Assembly: GCA_016710465.1 (NCBI GenBank)
Contig: JADJVS010000003.1
Coordinates: 1-15,789 of the forward strand
From: Sulfuritalea sp.
Lineage (GTDB): Bacteria; Pseudomonadota; Gammaproteobacteria; Burkholderiales; Rhodocyclaceae
Direction: 5' to 3'
Length of the DNA stretch: 15,789 nucleotides
A program made the position numbers and the translations under genes. This document shows, piece after piece, positions 1-7,536 of the stretch. The notes under the pieces are model-generated. The model was given only the letters and a program-made list of their open reading frames with translations. It was not told where the DNA came from and did no database searches. Numbering within the stretch: the first letter of the stretch is position 1; each line of letters begins with the position of its first letter.

Positions 1-1
1 C

Positions 2-154
2 CACGGCCTGCTGGCGATCTCGAAAGGGCTCTCGCTCAACTTCGAGAACGACCACGAAATGCTCAAGCACGGCATGGTCATTTACGACGCGCTCTACGCC
101 TGGTGCGCCGACACGCCCTTGAAGCAGATCGGGCGTTTCCTTGGGATGAAATGA
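2..154 (+). CDS. C-terminal end of an unidentified protein (5' partial)
   Basis: An open frame enters the window at its left edge and runs 50 codons to a TGA at 152-154. The visible tail includes the segments AISKGLSLNF and MVIYDALYAW and ends in GRFLGMK. I do not recognise the family from this short piece. The stop overlaps the ATG of the following transporter gene (ATGA at 151-154), which is typical of translational coupling and is the main reason to believe the frame is real. The overlap suggests the two genes are co-transcribed, separately from the hydrogenase genes, which have their own promoter. Confidence 0.6.
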   Translation, partial: HGLLAISKGLSLNFENDHEMLKHGMVIYDALYAWCADTPLKQIGRFLGMK

Positions 155-1338
155 GCGCCGCCCGCCGCGAGCTGCGCCTGCTGCTGATCGGGCGCGGCCT
201 GCGCGCCGGGGTCGATGGCTGTCTCGCGGTGCTGCTGCCGGCCTACCTGCTGGCGCTCGGCCACGGCGTCTGGGAAGTCGGCGTGCTGAGCACGGCGACC
301 CTGCTCGGTTCGGCGCTGGCGACGCTGGCGCTGGGTGCCTGGGGCCACCGCGCGCCGCAGCGCACACTGCTGCTCGGCGCGGCCCTGCTGATGGCGGCCA
401 CCGGGCTGGCCTTCGCCGGACTGACGGGCTTCTGGCCGCTGCTGCTGGTGGCCTTTTTCGGCACGCTGAATCCCGGCGCAGGCGATGTCAGCGTGTTCCT
501 TCCTCTGGAACATGCGCGCCTGGCGCAGGCCGGCGAGGGCGCGGATCGCACCCGGATATTCGCCCGCTACAGCCTGGTCGGCGCCCTGTGCGCCGCATTC
601 GGCGCCCTGGCCGCCGGCCTGCCGGATCTGCTGGCCGCTGCCGGCGTCGACCGGCTCGGCGCCCTGCGCGGCATGTTCCTTGTCTATGCCGGTGTCGGCC
701 TGCTGATCTGGCGGCTGTATGCGCGCATTCCGATGCCGGTGGCGCGTGAAGCGTCGGCGGCGCGGACCCCGCTGGGCCCCTCGCGCAGCATCGTCGTCCG
801 GCTGGCGCTGCTGTTCTCGGTGGATGCCTTCGCCGGCGGGCTGGTGGTGAATTCGCTGCTGGCGCTGTGGCTGTTCGAACGCTTCGGGCTCTCGCTGGCG
901 GCGGCGGGCGCCTTCTTCTTCTGGTCCGGGCTGCTGGGCGCGCTCTCGCAACTCGCGGCCCCCTGGCTGGCGCGACGCATCGGCCTGCTCAACACCATGG
1001 TGTTCACCCACATCCCGGCCAGCCTGTTCCTGATCCTTGCCGCGCTGGCGACGGACGTGGCCTGGGCCATGGGCCTGCTGCTGGCGCGGGCCGCGCTGTC
1101 GCAGATGGATGTGCCGGCGCGATCGGCCTATGTCATGGCGGTGGTTACGCCCGGTGAGCGCGCGGCGGCGGCGAGCTTTACCGCCGTGCCGCGCAGCCTC
1201 GCCGCCGCGCTGAGCCCGGCGCTGGGCGGCGCCCTGTTTGCCGGTGGCTGGCTGGCGGCGCCGCTGATCGCCTGCGGCGTGCTCAAGATCGCCTATGACC
1301 TCGCTTTGTGGCGGAGCTTCCGGAAACACCCCGTCTGA
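151..1338 (+). CDS. Major facilitator superfamily (MFS) transporter, substrate unknown
   Basis: A 395-residue, very hydrophobic protein with about 12 predicted membrane segments in two halves, separated by a polar loop near residues 190-215; length and layout fit MFS permeases. A GAWGHRAPQR segment around residues 63-72 sits where the MFS loop 2-3 motif is expected, and QMDVPARSAYVMAVV (about 310-325) resembles the conserved stretch of the second half. I chose the ATG at 151 because it overlaps the upstream stop (ATGA); an in-frame ATG at 103 would overlap the upstream gene by about 50 bases. Substrate is unknown; a nickel or metal role because of the adjacent hydrogenase would be a guess. 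The hydrogenase operon starts about 180 bases downstream with its own promoter. Confidence 0.85.
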   Translation: MSAARRELRLLLIGRGLRAGVDGCLAVLLPAYLLALGHGVWEVGVLSTATLLGSALATLALGAWGHRAPQRTLLLGAALLMAATGLAFAGLTGFWPLLLVAFFGTLNPGAGDVSVFLPLEHARLAQAGEGADRTRIFARYSLVGALCAAFGALAAGLPDLLAAAGVDRLGALRGMFLVYAGVGLLIWRLYARIPMPVAREASAARTPLGPSRSIVVRLALLFSVDAFAGGLVVNSLLALWLFERFGLSLAAAGAFFFWSGLLGALSQLAAPWLARRIGLLNTMVFTHIPASLFLILAALATDVAWAMGLLLARAALSQMDVPARSAYVMAVVTPGERAAAASFTAVPRSLAAALSPALGGALFAGGWLAAPLIACGVLKIAYDLALWRSFRKHPV

Positions 1339-1343
1339 TCAGT

Positions 1344-1370
1344 GGTTAGTAAAGTGAATACAAGCTAACC
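1344..1370. promoter_or_regulatory. Inverted repeat, candidate activator (HoxA/NtrC-type) binding site
   Basis: GGTTAG at 1344-1349 and CTAACC at 1365-1370 form a perfect 6-bp inverted repeat with 15 bases between the arms, in a locally AT-rich stretch unlike the flanking coding DNA. It lies about 105-130 bases upstream of the predicted start site, the usual distance for an enhancer-binding protein acting on a sigma-54 promoter. The loop is too long and there is no T-run, so a terminator for the transporter gene is unlikely. The TTG-N5-CAA pattern described for Rhodobacter HupR was not found in 1339-1446. Binding by HoxA is inference only. Confidence 0.35.
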
Positions 1371-1391
1371 GAAATATTTGCTTTAGGTGGA

Positions 1392-1404
1392 AATCAAATC
1401 TTCG
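1392..1404 (+). promoter_or_regulatory. IHF-like binding site
   Basis: The sequence AATCAAATCTTCG matches the IHF core consensus WATCAANNNNTTR with one mismatch (C for the second T of TTR). It is centred about 75 bases upstream of the predicted sigma-54 start site, between the inverted repeat and the -24/-12 element, which is where IHF bends DNA at many sigma-54 promoters. IHF dependence is known for Cupriavidus hydrogenase promoters. A one-mismatch match can occur by chance in AT-rich DNA. Confidence 0.4.
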
Positions 1405-1446
1405 CAAGCCATTGAATGCGCATGGTGCTGAAGAAAAAGCTCAATA

Positions 1447-1462
1447 TGGCCCGGGACTTGCG
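1447..1462 (+). promoter_or_regulatory. Sigma-54 (RpoN) promoter of the hydrogenase operon
   Basis: TGGCCC at 1447-1452, five bases, then TTGCG at 1458-1462. This fits the sigma-54 consensus TGGCACG-N4-TTGCW: invariant GG and GC are present at the exact spacing, with C for A in the -24 element and G for W at the end of the -12 element. The predicted start site is near 1473, leaving a leader of about 49 bases before the small-subunit gene. Sigma-54 control of hydrogenase genes by an NtrC-family regulator is well established (HoxA in Cupriavidus, HupR in Rhodobacter), and a hoxA-like gene lies at the end of this window. Confidence 0.75.
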
Positions 1463-1480
1463 TTTGTCTTTCCTCAAATA

Positions 1481-1499
1481 CGGGCCGGGGTGCGGCCCG
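1481..1499 (+). promoter_or_regulatory. 5' leader hairpin before the small-subunit gene
   Basis: CGGGCC (1481-1486) and GGCCCG (1494-1499) form a six-pair all-GC stem with a seven-base loop. It would start about 8 bases after the predicted transcription start and end about 8 bases before the Shine-Dalgarno-like AGGGGGA (1507-1513). It lacks a T-run, so it is more likely a 5' stabilising or translation-modulating structure than a terminator. Confidence 0.4.
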
Positions 1500-1521
1500 G
1501 CACACCAGGGGGACAGCAGAC

Positions 1522-2727
1522 ATGGGCAATCTCAACGAGTTTTTCGACACCGGCCGTAACGCGCTCGACGATGTCGAGCGACGCCTCGACATGCCGCGCC
1601 GCGAATTCCTGCAGTTCTGCGCCACGGTGGCCGCCACGCTGGGCCTGCCGGCCGGCGCCGAGGCGGCGGTGGCCAAGGCGGTGGAAGCCGCCAAGCGGCC
1701 CTCGGTGATCTGGCTGCACTTCCAGGAATGCACGGGCTGCTCCGAGTCGCTGCTGCGCGCCGAGCACCCGACGCTGGAAAAGCTGATCCTCGACGTCATC
1801 TCGCTCGACTACCACGAGACCCTGATGGCCGCCGCCGGGCACCAGGCCGAAGCCGCGCGCAAGGCGGCGATGAAGGCCAACAAGGGCAAGTACGTGCTGG
1901 TGGTCGAAGGCGCGATCCCGACCAAGGCCAACGGCATCTACTGCAAGATCGGCGGCCAGACCGCGATCGACATGCTCAAGGAATGCGCGGCCGATGCCGC
2001 CGCGGTGATCGCCATCGGCTCCTGCGCCTCCTGGGGCGGCATGCCCTCGACCATTCCCTCGATTTCCGGCGCCGATTCCAGCCCGACCGGTTCCGCCGGT
2101 GTCGCCGAAATCCTCGGCAAGCCGGTGATGACCATCCCCGGCTGCCCGCCCAACCCCTACAACTTCCTCGCCGCCGTGGTGCATTTCCTCACCTTCGGCA
2201 AGCTGCCGGAACTCGACAAGCTGGGTCGCCCCAAGTTCGCCTATTCGCGCCTGATCCACGAAAACTGCGAACGTCGCGCCCACTTCGACGCCGGTCGCTT
2301 CGCCATGGAATTCGGCGATTCCGGCCACCGCCAGGGCTACTGCCTCTACAAGCTGGGCTGCAAGGGCCCCGAGACCTATGCCAACTGCTCGACCCTGGGC
2401 TTCGGCGATGCCGGCGAGAACAACTGGCCGGTGGGTTGCGGCCATCCCTGCATCGGCTGTACCGAGAAGGGCGTCGGCTTCACCAAGCCCATCCATCAAG
2501 TTGCCAAGATGCTCAACGTCACGCCGCCCTTGCAGTACCCGCGCATTGTCGAAGAGCAGGGCAAGGCCGCGTCCTTCGCCTCCGCCGCCGCAGTGGCTGC
2601 GGTAGCCGGTGCCGCCGCCGGTGCCGCCGTGATGCTGACGCGCAACCTCGGCCTGAGTCACGCCGCCGAGGAGGCCGAGCGTGCCAAGGCAGCGGGCAAG
2701 GCAAGCGACGACAAGGCCGGAGCCTGA
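1522..2727 (+). CDS. hybO: [NiFe]-hydrogenase small subunit, Hyb type, Tat-exported
   Basis: Small, electron-transferring subunit (401 aa) of a membrane-bound, periplasm-facing [NiFe] hydrogenase. A Tat signal is visible: RREFLQF at residues 26-32 followed by a hydrophobic stretch to about residue 50. Proximal-cluster cysteines are C70, C73, C168 and C208. The distal His/Cys cluster is H246, C249, C274, C280, and the medial cluster C289, C310, C313. The positions that carry two extra cysteines in oxygen-tolerant enzymes are glycines here (G72, G173), so the proximal cluster should be an ordinary [4Fe-4S]. An Ala-rich membrane anchor lies at about 350-373, followed by a charged tail. The ATG at 1522 has AGGGGGA 8 bases upstream. 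Partners are HybA and HybB, encoded next; hybA begins 2 bases after the stop. The hyb name follows the gene order and lack of a cytochrome b gene. Confidence 0.93.
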   Translation: MGNLNEFFDTGRNALDDVERRLDMPRREFLQFCATVAATLGLPAGAEAAVAKAVEAAKRPSVIWLHFQECTGCSESLLRAEHPTLEKLILDVISLDYHETLMAAAGHQAEAARKAAMKANKGKYVLVVEGAIPTKANGIYCKIGGQTAIDMLKECAADAAAVIAIGSCASWGGMPSTIPSISGADSSPTGSAGVAEILGKPVMTIPGCPPNPYNFLAAVVHFLTFGKLPELDKLGRPKFAYSRLIHENCERRAHFDAGRFAMEFGDSGHRQGYCLYKLGCKGPETYANCSTLGFGDAGENNWPVGCGHPCIGCTEKGVGFTKPIHQVAKMLNVTPPLQYPRIVEEQGKAASFASAAAVAAVAGAAAGAAVMLTRNLGLSHAAEEAERAKAAGKASDDKAGA

Positions 2728-2729
2728 TC

Positions 2730-3785
2730 ATGGGCACCCGGCGAGATTTCCTCAAAGGGGTGCTGGCGGGAAGCGCGGCGGCCACCGCGGCGCTTGCCGT
2801 GACACCGGCACAGGCGCGTGAAACCCGTCCGCGTCCTCCCGAAGCCCTGGGCCTGCTCTATGACGCCACGCTTTGCGTCGGCTGCAAGGCCTGCGTTGCC
2901 GCCTGCAAGACGGCCAACAACAACCCGGCCGAGTTCTCCACGCTCGACCACCTGTGGGACACGCCGCTCGATACCTCGGGCTACACCTTCAACCTGATCA
3001 AGATGTACCGCAACGGCACCATGGATGCCAAGGATCAGGAGACCAACGGCTTCGCTTTCATGAAGACGTCCTGCATGCACTGCGGCGACCCGTCCTGCGT
3101 CTCGGCCTGCCCGGTGTCGGCGATGACCAAGGACCCGGTGACCGGCGTGGTCGGCTACAACCCGGACAAGTGCATCGGCTGCCGCTACTGCGTCGCCGCC
3201 TGCCCCTTCGGCATTCCCAAGTACCAGTACGACTCGCCCACCGGGCGCATCGGCAAGTGCGAACTGTGCCGCCACCGCCACAAGGACGGCCATTACTCGG
3301 CCTGCGCCGAGGTCTGCCCGACCGGCGCCACGCTCTTCGGCCGCACCGAGGACCTGCTGGCCGAGGCCAAGCGCCGCATCGCCATGAAGCCCGGCGAGAT
3401 GAACCGCTTCCCGCGCGGGCACCTGCGCCATGCCCAGGAAAAGGCCCTGCAGGGCAAGCCGGACGGCAAGGGCGTGATGATGCGCGCCGGCTGGCGCGAC
3501 GAGCCGGACCAGAGCTATGAAACCCAGGCCGGCAAGTACCTGCCGCATGTCTATGGCGAAAAGGAATACGGCGGCACCCAGGTGCTCAAGCTCTCGGCGG
3601 TGAACTTCCAGAAGGTCGGCCTGCCCGACCTGCCGCCGGATGCCGCCGCCGCGATGTCCGAAACCATCCAGCACACGCTCTACGGCAATCTCATCATGCC
3701 CTTCGCGGTGCTGGGCGCGATGACCTACGTCGCCAAGCGCAACGTCAAGCCGGAGGATGACGAATCCGGCAAGGAGGGGAGCTGA
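2730..3785 (+). CDS. hybA: Hydrogenase iron-sulfur (ferredoxin-like) subunit HybA, Tat-exported
   Basis: A 351-residue periplasmic electron-transfer protein linking the small subunit to the membrane subunit HybB. The N-terminus has a Tat motif, TRRDFLKG at residues 3-10, with signal cleavage plausible after AQA (about residue 29). Four [4Fe-4S] cysteine groups follow: CVGCKACVAAC (49-59), CMHCGDPSCVSAC (115-127), CIGCRYCVAAC (148-158), and C177/C180 with C192/C196. A hydrophobic helix near the C-terminus (about 320-336, NLIMPFAVLGAMTYVA) should anchor it in the membrane, as in E. coli HybA. The ATG follows the small-subunit stop by 2 bases and the stop precedes hybB by 2, so translation is probably coupled. 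Confidence 0.92.
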   Translation: MGTRRDFLKGVLAGSAAATAALAVTPAQARETRPRPPEALGLLYDATLCVGCKACVAACKTANNNPAEFSTLDHLWDTPLDTSGYTFNLIKMYRNGTMDAKDQETNGFAFMKTSCMHCGDPSCVSACPVSAMTKDPVTGVVGYNPDKCIGCRYCVAACPFGIPKYQYDSPTGRIGKCELCRHRHKDGHYSACAEVCPTGATLFGRTEDLLAEAKRRIAMKPGEMNRFPRGHLRHAQEKALQGKPDGKGVMMRAGWRDEPDQSYETQAGKYLPHVYGEKEYGGTQVLKLSAVNFQKVGLPDLPPDAAAAMSETIQHTLYGNLIMPFAVLGAMTYVAKRNVKPEDDESGKEGS

Positions 3786-3787
3786 CC

Positions 3788-4960
3788 ATGGCCAATCACA
3801 ATCATGCGGCGCCCGCGCCCGTCGGCGGCAGCCTGATCAACGCCATCACGCTGACCTGCGGCGTGCTGATCGCGCTGATGGCGGCGATCCTGATGGTGCG
3901 CTTCCTGTTCGGCCTCGGCGCCGTGACCGGCCTCAACGACGGCTATCCCTGGGGCATCTGGGTGGTGGTCGACGTGGTGATCGGCTCGGCCTTCGCCTGC
4001 GGCGGCTTCTCGGTGGCGATGCTGGTCTACATCTTCAACCGGGGTGAGTACCACCCGCTGGTGCGCCCCGCGCTGCTGGCCAGCCTGTTCGGCTATACCC
4101 TGGCCGCCGCCGGCGTGATCTTCGACCTCGGCCGCTGGTGGAACGTCTGGAACATGTTCTGGCCCGGCTCGATCAACCCCAACTCGGTGATGTTCGAGGT
4201 CGCGGTCTGCATCACGCTGTATGTCATGGTGATGTGGATCGAGTTCTCGCCGACATTCCTGGAGCAGATGGGCAAGGTCGATGCGAAAAAGAAGCTCGGC
4301 AAGGCCATGTTCTTCTTCATCGCGCTGGGCACGGTGCTGCCGATGATGCACCAGTCATCGCTGGGCACCCTGCTGGTGGTGATGGGCGTGCAGATCCATC
4401 CGCTGTGGCAGACGCCGCTGTTGCCGCTGCTCTATCTGCTTTCCGCGATCACCATGGGTTATGCGGTGGTGCTGTTCGAGTCCTGCCTGACCTCTTCGGC
4501 CTACCGGCGCAAGCTGGAAACCCACATGCTGACGCCGCTGGCGAAGCTCATGCTGGGCTTCCTCGCGGTGTATCTCGTCGTCCGCGTCGGCGACCTGCTG
4601 GTGCGCGGCGCCTTGCCCAAGGCCTTCGTGCCCTCGGTCGAAGCGCTGATGTTCTGGTTGGAAATGCTCAGCTTCATCGCGCCGCTGATCCTGATCGGGG
4701 CCGAGAGCAATCGCCGCAACCCGGCGCGACTGTTCCTCGCCGGCGTGTTGCTGATGCTGGGCGGCGCGCTGCTGCGCCTCAACGGCTTCCTCATCGGCTA
4801 CGAGACCAATGTCGATGGCGCCGGCGGCTACAGCTACTTCCCGACCCTGGCCGAAGTCCTGGTCACCGCCGGCATGTTCGCCATCGAGGTTCTCGGTTAC
4901 ATCGTCATCACCCGCCGCTTCCCGGTCCTGCCCCGGGAACACGCGCAGGCCGCTCATTGA
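3788..4960 (+). CDS. hybB: Hydrogenase integral membrane subunit HybB (NrfD/PsrC-like)
   Basis: A 390-residue polytopic membrane protein with about ten hydrophobic segments, the length and pattern of the HybB/NrfD family that passes electrons between periplasmic iron-sulfur proteins and the quinone pool. Conserved-looking features are the NDGYPWGIWV segment after the first helix (residues 50-59), MWIEFSP in mid-protein and MHQSSLGTLL. A strong Shine-Dalgarno sequence, AAGGAGGGG (3771-3779), sits just before the ATG. The presence of hybA plus hybB, instead of a HyaC/HoxZ cytochrome b gene, marks this as a Hyd-2-like complex, which in E. coli can couple H2 turnover to the proton gradient. Confidence 0.92.
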   Translation: MANHNHAAPAPVGGSLINAITLTCGVLIALMAAILMVRFLFGLGAVTGLNDGYPWGIWVVVDVVIGSAFACGGFSVAMLVYIFNRGEYHPLVRPALLASLFGYTLAAAGVIFDLGRWWNVWNMFWPGSINPNSVMFEVAVCITLYVMVMWIEFSPTFLEQMGKVDAKKKLGKAMFFFIALGTVLPMMHQSSLGTLLVVMGVQIHPLWQTPLLPLLYLLSAITMGYAVVLFESCLTSSAYRRKLETHMLTPLAKLMLGFLAVYLVVRVGDLLVRGALPKAFVPSVEALMFWLEMLSFIAPLILIGAESNRRNPARLFLAGVLLMLGGALLRLNGFLIGYETNVDGAGGYSYFPTLAEVLVTAGMFAIEVLGYIVITRRFPVLPREHAQAAH

Positions 4961-4978
4961 ATCAGGGAGAGAGAAAAA

Positions 4979-6685
4979 ATGTCCAAGCGCGTAACGATTG
5001 ATCCCATCACCCGCATCGAAGGCCACCTGCGCATCGACGTCGATGTCGATGGCGGCCGCGTCAAGAAGGCCTGGTCGTCGGGCCAGATGTGGCGCGGCGT
5101 TGAACTCATCCTGCTCGGCCGCGACCCGCGCGACGCCTGGGCCATCACCCAGCGCATCTGCGGCGTATGCACCACCGTGCATGCCATCACCTCGGTGCGT
5201 GCGGTCGAGAACGCCCTGCAGATGGAAGTGCCGCTGAACGCCCAGTACATCCGCAACCTGATCATCCTGGCCCACGCCGTGCATGACCAGATCGTGCACT
5301 TCTACCACCTCTCGGCGCTCGACTGGGTCGATGTCACCTCGGCGCTGAAGGCCGATCCGGACAAGGCCGCCGCGCTGGGCGAAAGCCTCTCGTCCTGGCA
5401 CCTCAACGGCAAGCACGAGATGCGCCGCGTGCATGAGCGGCTCAAGCATTTCGTCAATGGCGGGCAGCTCGGCATTTTCACCAACGGCTACTGGGGCCAC
5501 CCGGCGATGAAGCTCTCGCCCGAGGTGAACCTGATGGCCGTGGCCCACTACCTGCAGGCACTGGAAGTGCAGCGCAAGGCCAACAAGATCGTCTCCATCC
5601 TCGGCGCCAAGACCCCGCACATCCAGAACGTGGCCGTCGGCGGCGTGGCCAACCCGATCGCCACCGATTCGCAATCCGTGCTCACCGTCGAGCGCCTGAT
5701 GGCGATCAAGGGTTTCATCGACGAGCTTTCCGACTTCGTCAAGAACGTCTACCTGATCGACGTCGCCGCCGTCGGCGCCTTCTATGCCGACTGGACGGCG
5801 ATCGGCAAGGGCGTCACCAACTACCTGGCCGTGCCCGACATTCCGATGGACACCAAGGGCACGCAGTTCGCCATGCCCGGCGGCTTCATCGAAGGCGGCA
5901 ACCTCGCCAGCTACAAGCCGATCAAGACCTTCGGCGACGAGTATTTCACCAAGGGCGTCGAGGAGTCGGTCAAGCATTCCTGGTACGACTATTCCAAGGG
6001 CGGTGCGCTGCATCCCTACAAGGGCGAGACCAAGCCCAACTACACGGACTTCAAGGACGACGCCAAGTATTCCTGGCTCAAGTCGCCGACCTTCTACGGC
6101 AAGGTAACCCAGGTCGGCCCCTGGCGCGCGTGCTCAACATGCTCGCCGCCGGCCACGAGCCGACCAAGAAATACGCCACCGCCGCGCTCGACACCGTCTC
6201 GGCGCTGGCCAAGACCAAGGTCGGCCTCGATGCCATGCACTCGACCATCGGCCGCCATGCCGCGCGCGCCGTGACGGCCGCGGTGCAGGTCGACATGCTG
6301 GCCGGGCAGTGGTCCGCGCTGGTCGAGAATATCGGCAAGGGCGACACCAAGACCTTCAACGCGCCCAAGTTCCCCAAGGACGAAGTCATGGGCGTGGGTT
6401 TCCACGAGGCGCCGCGCGGCGCGCTGTCGCACTGGGTGGTGATCGACAACGGCAAGATCAAGAACTACCAGTGCGTCGTGCCCTCGACCTGGAACGCCTG
6501 CACCGCGCAACGAGAAGGACGAGCCCGGCCCCTACGAGGCCTCGCTGCTCAACACCCCGATCGCCGACGCCGAGAAGCCGCTGGAGGTTTTGCGCACCAT
6601 CCATTCCTTCGACCCCTGCATCGCCTGCGCGATCCACCTGACCGACAAGGAAAGCAATACCGCGATTTCGATAAAAGCCGTATAA
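4979..6685 (+). pseudogene. hybC: [NiFe]-hydrogenase large subunit, gene with two compensating frameshifts
   Basis: Catalytic subunit holding the NiFe site. Translation from ATG 4979 (AGGGAG 10 bases upstream) gives TRIEGHL at residues 11-17 and the first nickel motif RICGVCTTVHA (C61, C64). The family match then leaves frame 2 near 6118-6121, where one C seems missing from a C-run (expected ...QVGPLARVLNML...), continues in frame 1 to TWNA, and returns to frame 2 near 6500, where one G seems extra (expected TWNASPRNEKDEPGPYEASL). The last part has the second nickel motif DPCIACAIH, then a 15-residue tail for removal by HybD. As written, translation from 4979 stops at 6274. Corrected, the protein is 568 aa, normal for the family. 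Both slips are single bases with conserved protein on either side, so sequencing or assembly error is likelier than true inactivation. Partners: hybO, hybA, hybB. Confidence 0.88.
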
Positions 6686-6695
6686 CCCCAAGCAT

Positions 6696-6764
6696 CGTCA
6701 TTCCGGCGAAAGCCGGAATCCAGTTCCGTAGAACCACTGGACCCCGGCTTTCGCCGGGGTGACG
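6696..6764. repeat. REP/BIME-like double palindrome between large subunit and hybD
   Basis: Two 28-base units face each other: 6696-6723 and 6737-6764. The second is the reverse complement of the first except for four positions. Each unit is itself a perfect hairpin: an 8-bp stem around GAAA (ATTCCGGC/GCCGGAAT) in the first, and around TTTC (ACCCCGGC/GCCGGGGT) in the second. The four differences fall in pairs that keep both stems intact. This is the form of the REP/BIME repeats scattered between genes in many proteobacteria. In the transcript it could stabilise upstream mRNA or lower expression of the genes after it. Confidence 0.8.
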
Positions 6765-6791
6765 GACAGGCCCTTCAAACAGGTATCCACC

Positions 6792-7280
6792 ATGCGTGCA
6801 GTTGTCCTCGGCGTCGGCAACATCATCCTCAGTGACGAGGCGGCCGGCGTGCGCGCGGTCGAGGCCCTGGAACGCGGCTGGCTCCTGCCGCAGAACGTGA
6901 TGGCCATCGACGGCGGCACCTCGGGCATGGAAATGATCGAGGACCTCTCCGCCGTCGATCTGCTGATCGTGCTCGACGTGGTCAAGACCGGCGCCGCGCC
7001 TGGCACGGTGGTCAAGATCAGCGGCGACGAGATCCCGGTGTTCTTCCGCAACAAGCTCTCGCCGCACCAGATCGCCTTGCCGGACGTGCTGGCCAGCCTG
7101 GAACTGCTCGACGCCATGCCCAGGGAAATCATGGTACTCGGGGTCGAGTTCATCTCGCTCGAACTCGGCCTGGAAATGACGCCGACCATCGCCGAAAAGG
7201 TTCCCGTGCTTGCCGCCATGGCCGCCGACGAACTGGCCCGGCGCGGCTACGTCGTCACGCCACTGAAGCAGGCCGCCTGA
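6792..7280 (+). CDS. hybD: Hydrogenase maturation endopeptidase HybD
   Basis: A 162-residue protease that removes the C-terminal tail of the large subunit after nickel insertion. It opens with the family signature VLGVGNIILSDEAAGVRAVE. The three nickel-sensing residues of E. coli HybD (E16, D62, H93) are present as E16, D62 and H92 (in LSPHQIALPDVL). The length is typical. I chose ATG 6792; an upstream in-frame GTG at 6759 lies inside the palindromic repeat and would add 11 residues before the conserved start. The expected substrate is the tail after DPCIACAIH in the gene just upstream. One base separates it from the next gene. Confidence 0.92.
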   Translation: MRAVVLGVGNIILSDEAAGVRAVEALERGWLLPQNVMAIDGGTSGMEMIEDLSAVDLLIVLDVVKTGAAPGTVVKISGDEIPVFFRNKLSPHQIALPDVLASLELLDAMPREIMVLGVEFISLELGLEMTPTIAEKVPVLAAMAADELARRGYVVTPLKQAA

Positions 7281-7281
7281 G

Positions 7282-7536
7282 ATGTGCCTCGCCGCGCCCT
7301 CGAAAGTCATCGAAGTGCGCGATGGCATGGCCGTCACCGAATGCTTCGGCCTGGTGCGCGAAGTCAGCCTGCTGCTGATGGACGAAGAGATCGCGGTCGG
7401 CGACTATCTGCTGATACAGGCCGGTGGCTTTGCCTTCGAAAAGGTCGAGGAGGCGAGGGCGCTCGAAGCGCTTGAACTGATGCGCGAACTCACGGAACAG
7501 GGCGGCGACGCGCGCGAGTGGGGCCTGGCGGCGTGA
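7282..7536 (+). CDS. hypC: HypC/HybG-family maturation chaperone, copy 1
   Basis: An 84-residue HypC/HupF/HybG family protein. These chaperones hold the Fe(CN)2CO unit with HypD through the N-terminal cysteine (after Met removal) and escort the large-subunit precursor. The start MCLAAPSKVIEV carries the essential Cys2, and VGDYLLIQAGGFAFEKV is the usual mid-protein motif. It differs clearly from the second HypC at 11327 and sits beside hybD and hybE, so it is probably the copy dedicated to this large subunit (HybG- or HoxL-like). It starts one base after the hybD stop and overlaps hybE (GTGA). Confidence 0.9.
   Translation: MCLAAPSKVIEVRDGMAVTECFGLVREVSLLLMDEEIAVGDYLLIQAGGFAFEKVEEARALEALELMRELTEQGGDAREWGLAA

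Noticed and set aside
1344..1370. Inverted repeat as a rho-independent terminator of the transporter gene
   Set aside because: The stem is only 6 bp with a 15-base loop and no T-run follows.
1474..2661. Long minus-strand open frame opposite the small-subunit gene (and similar ones opposite hybB, hybC, hypB and hypX)
   Set aside because: These are shadows of high-GC plus-strand genes: their products are rich in Gly, Ala, Arg and His without domains, and the plus strand encodes clear family proteins.
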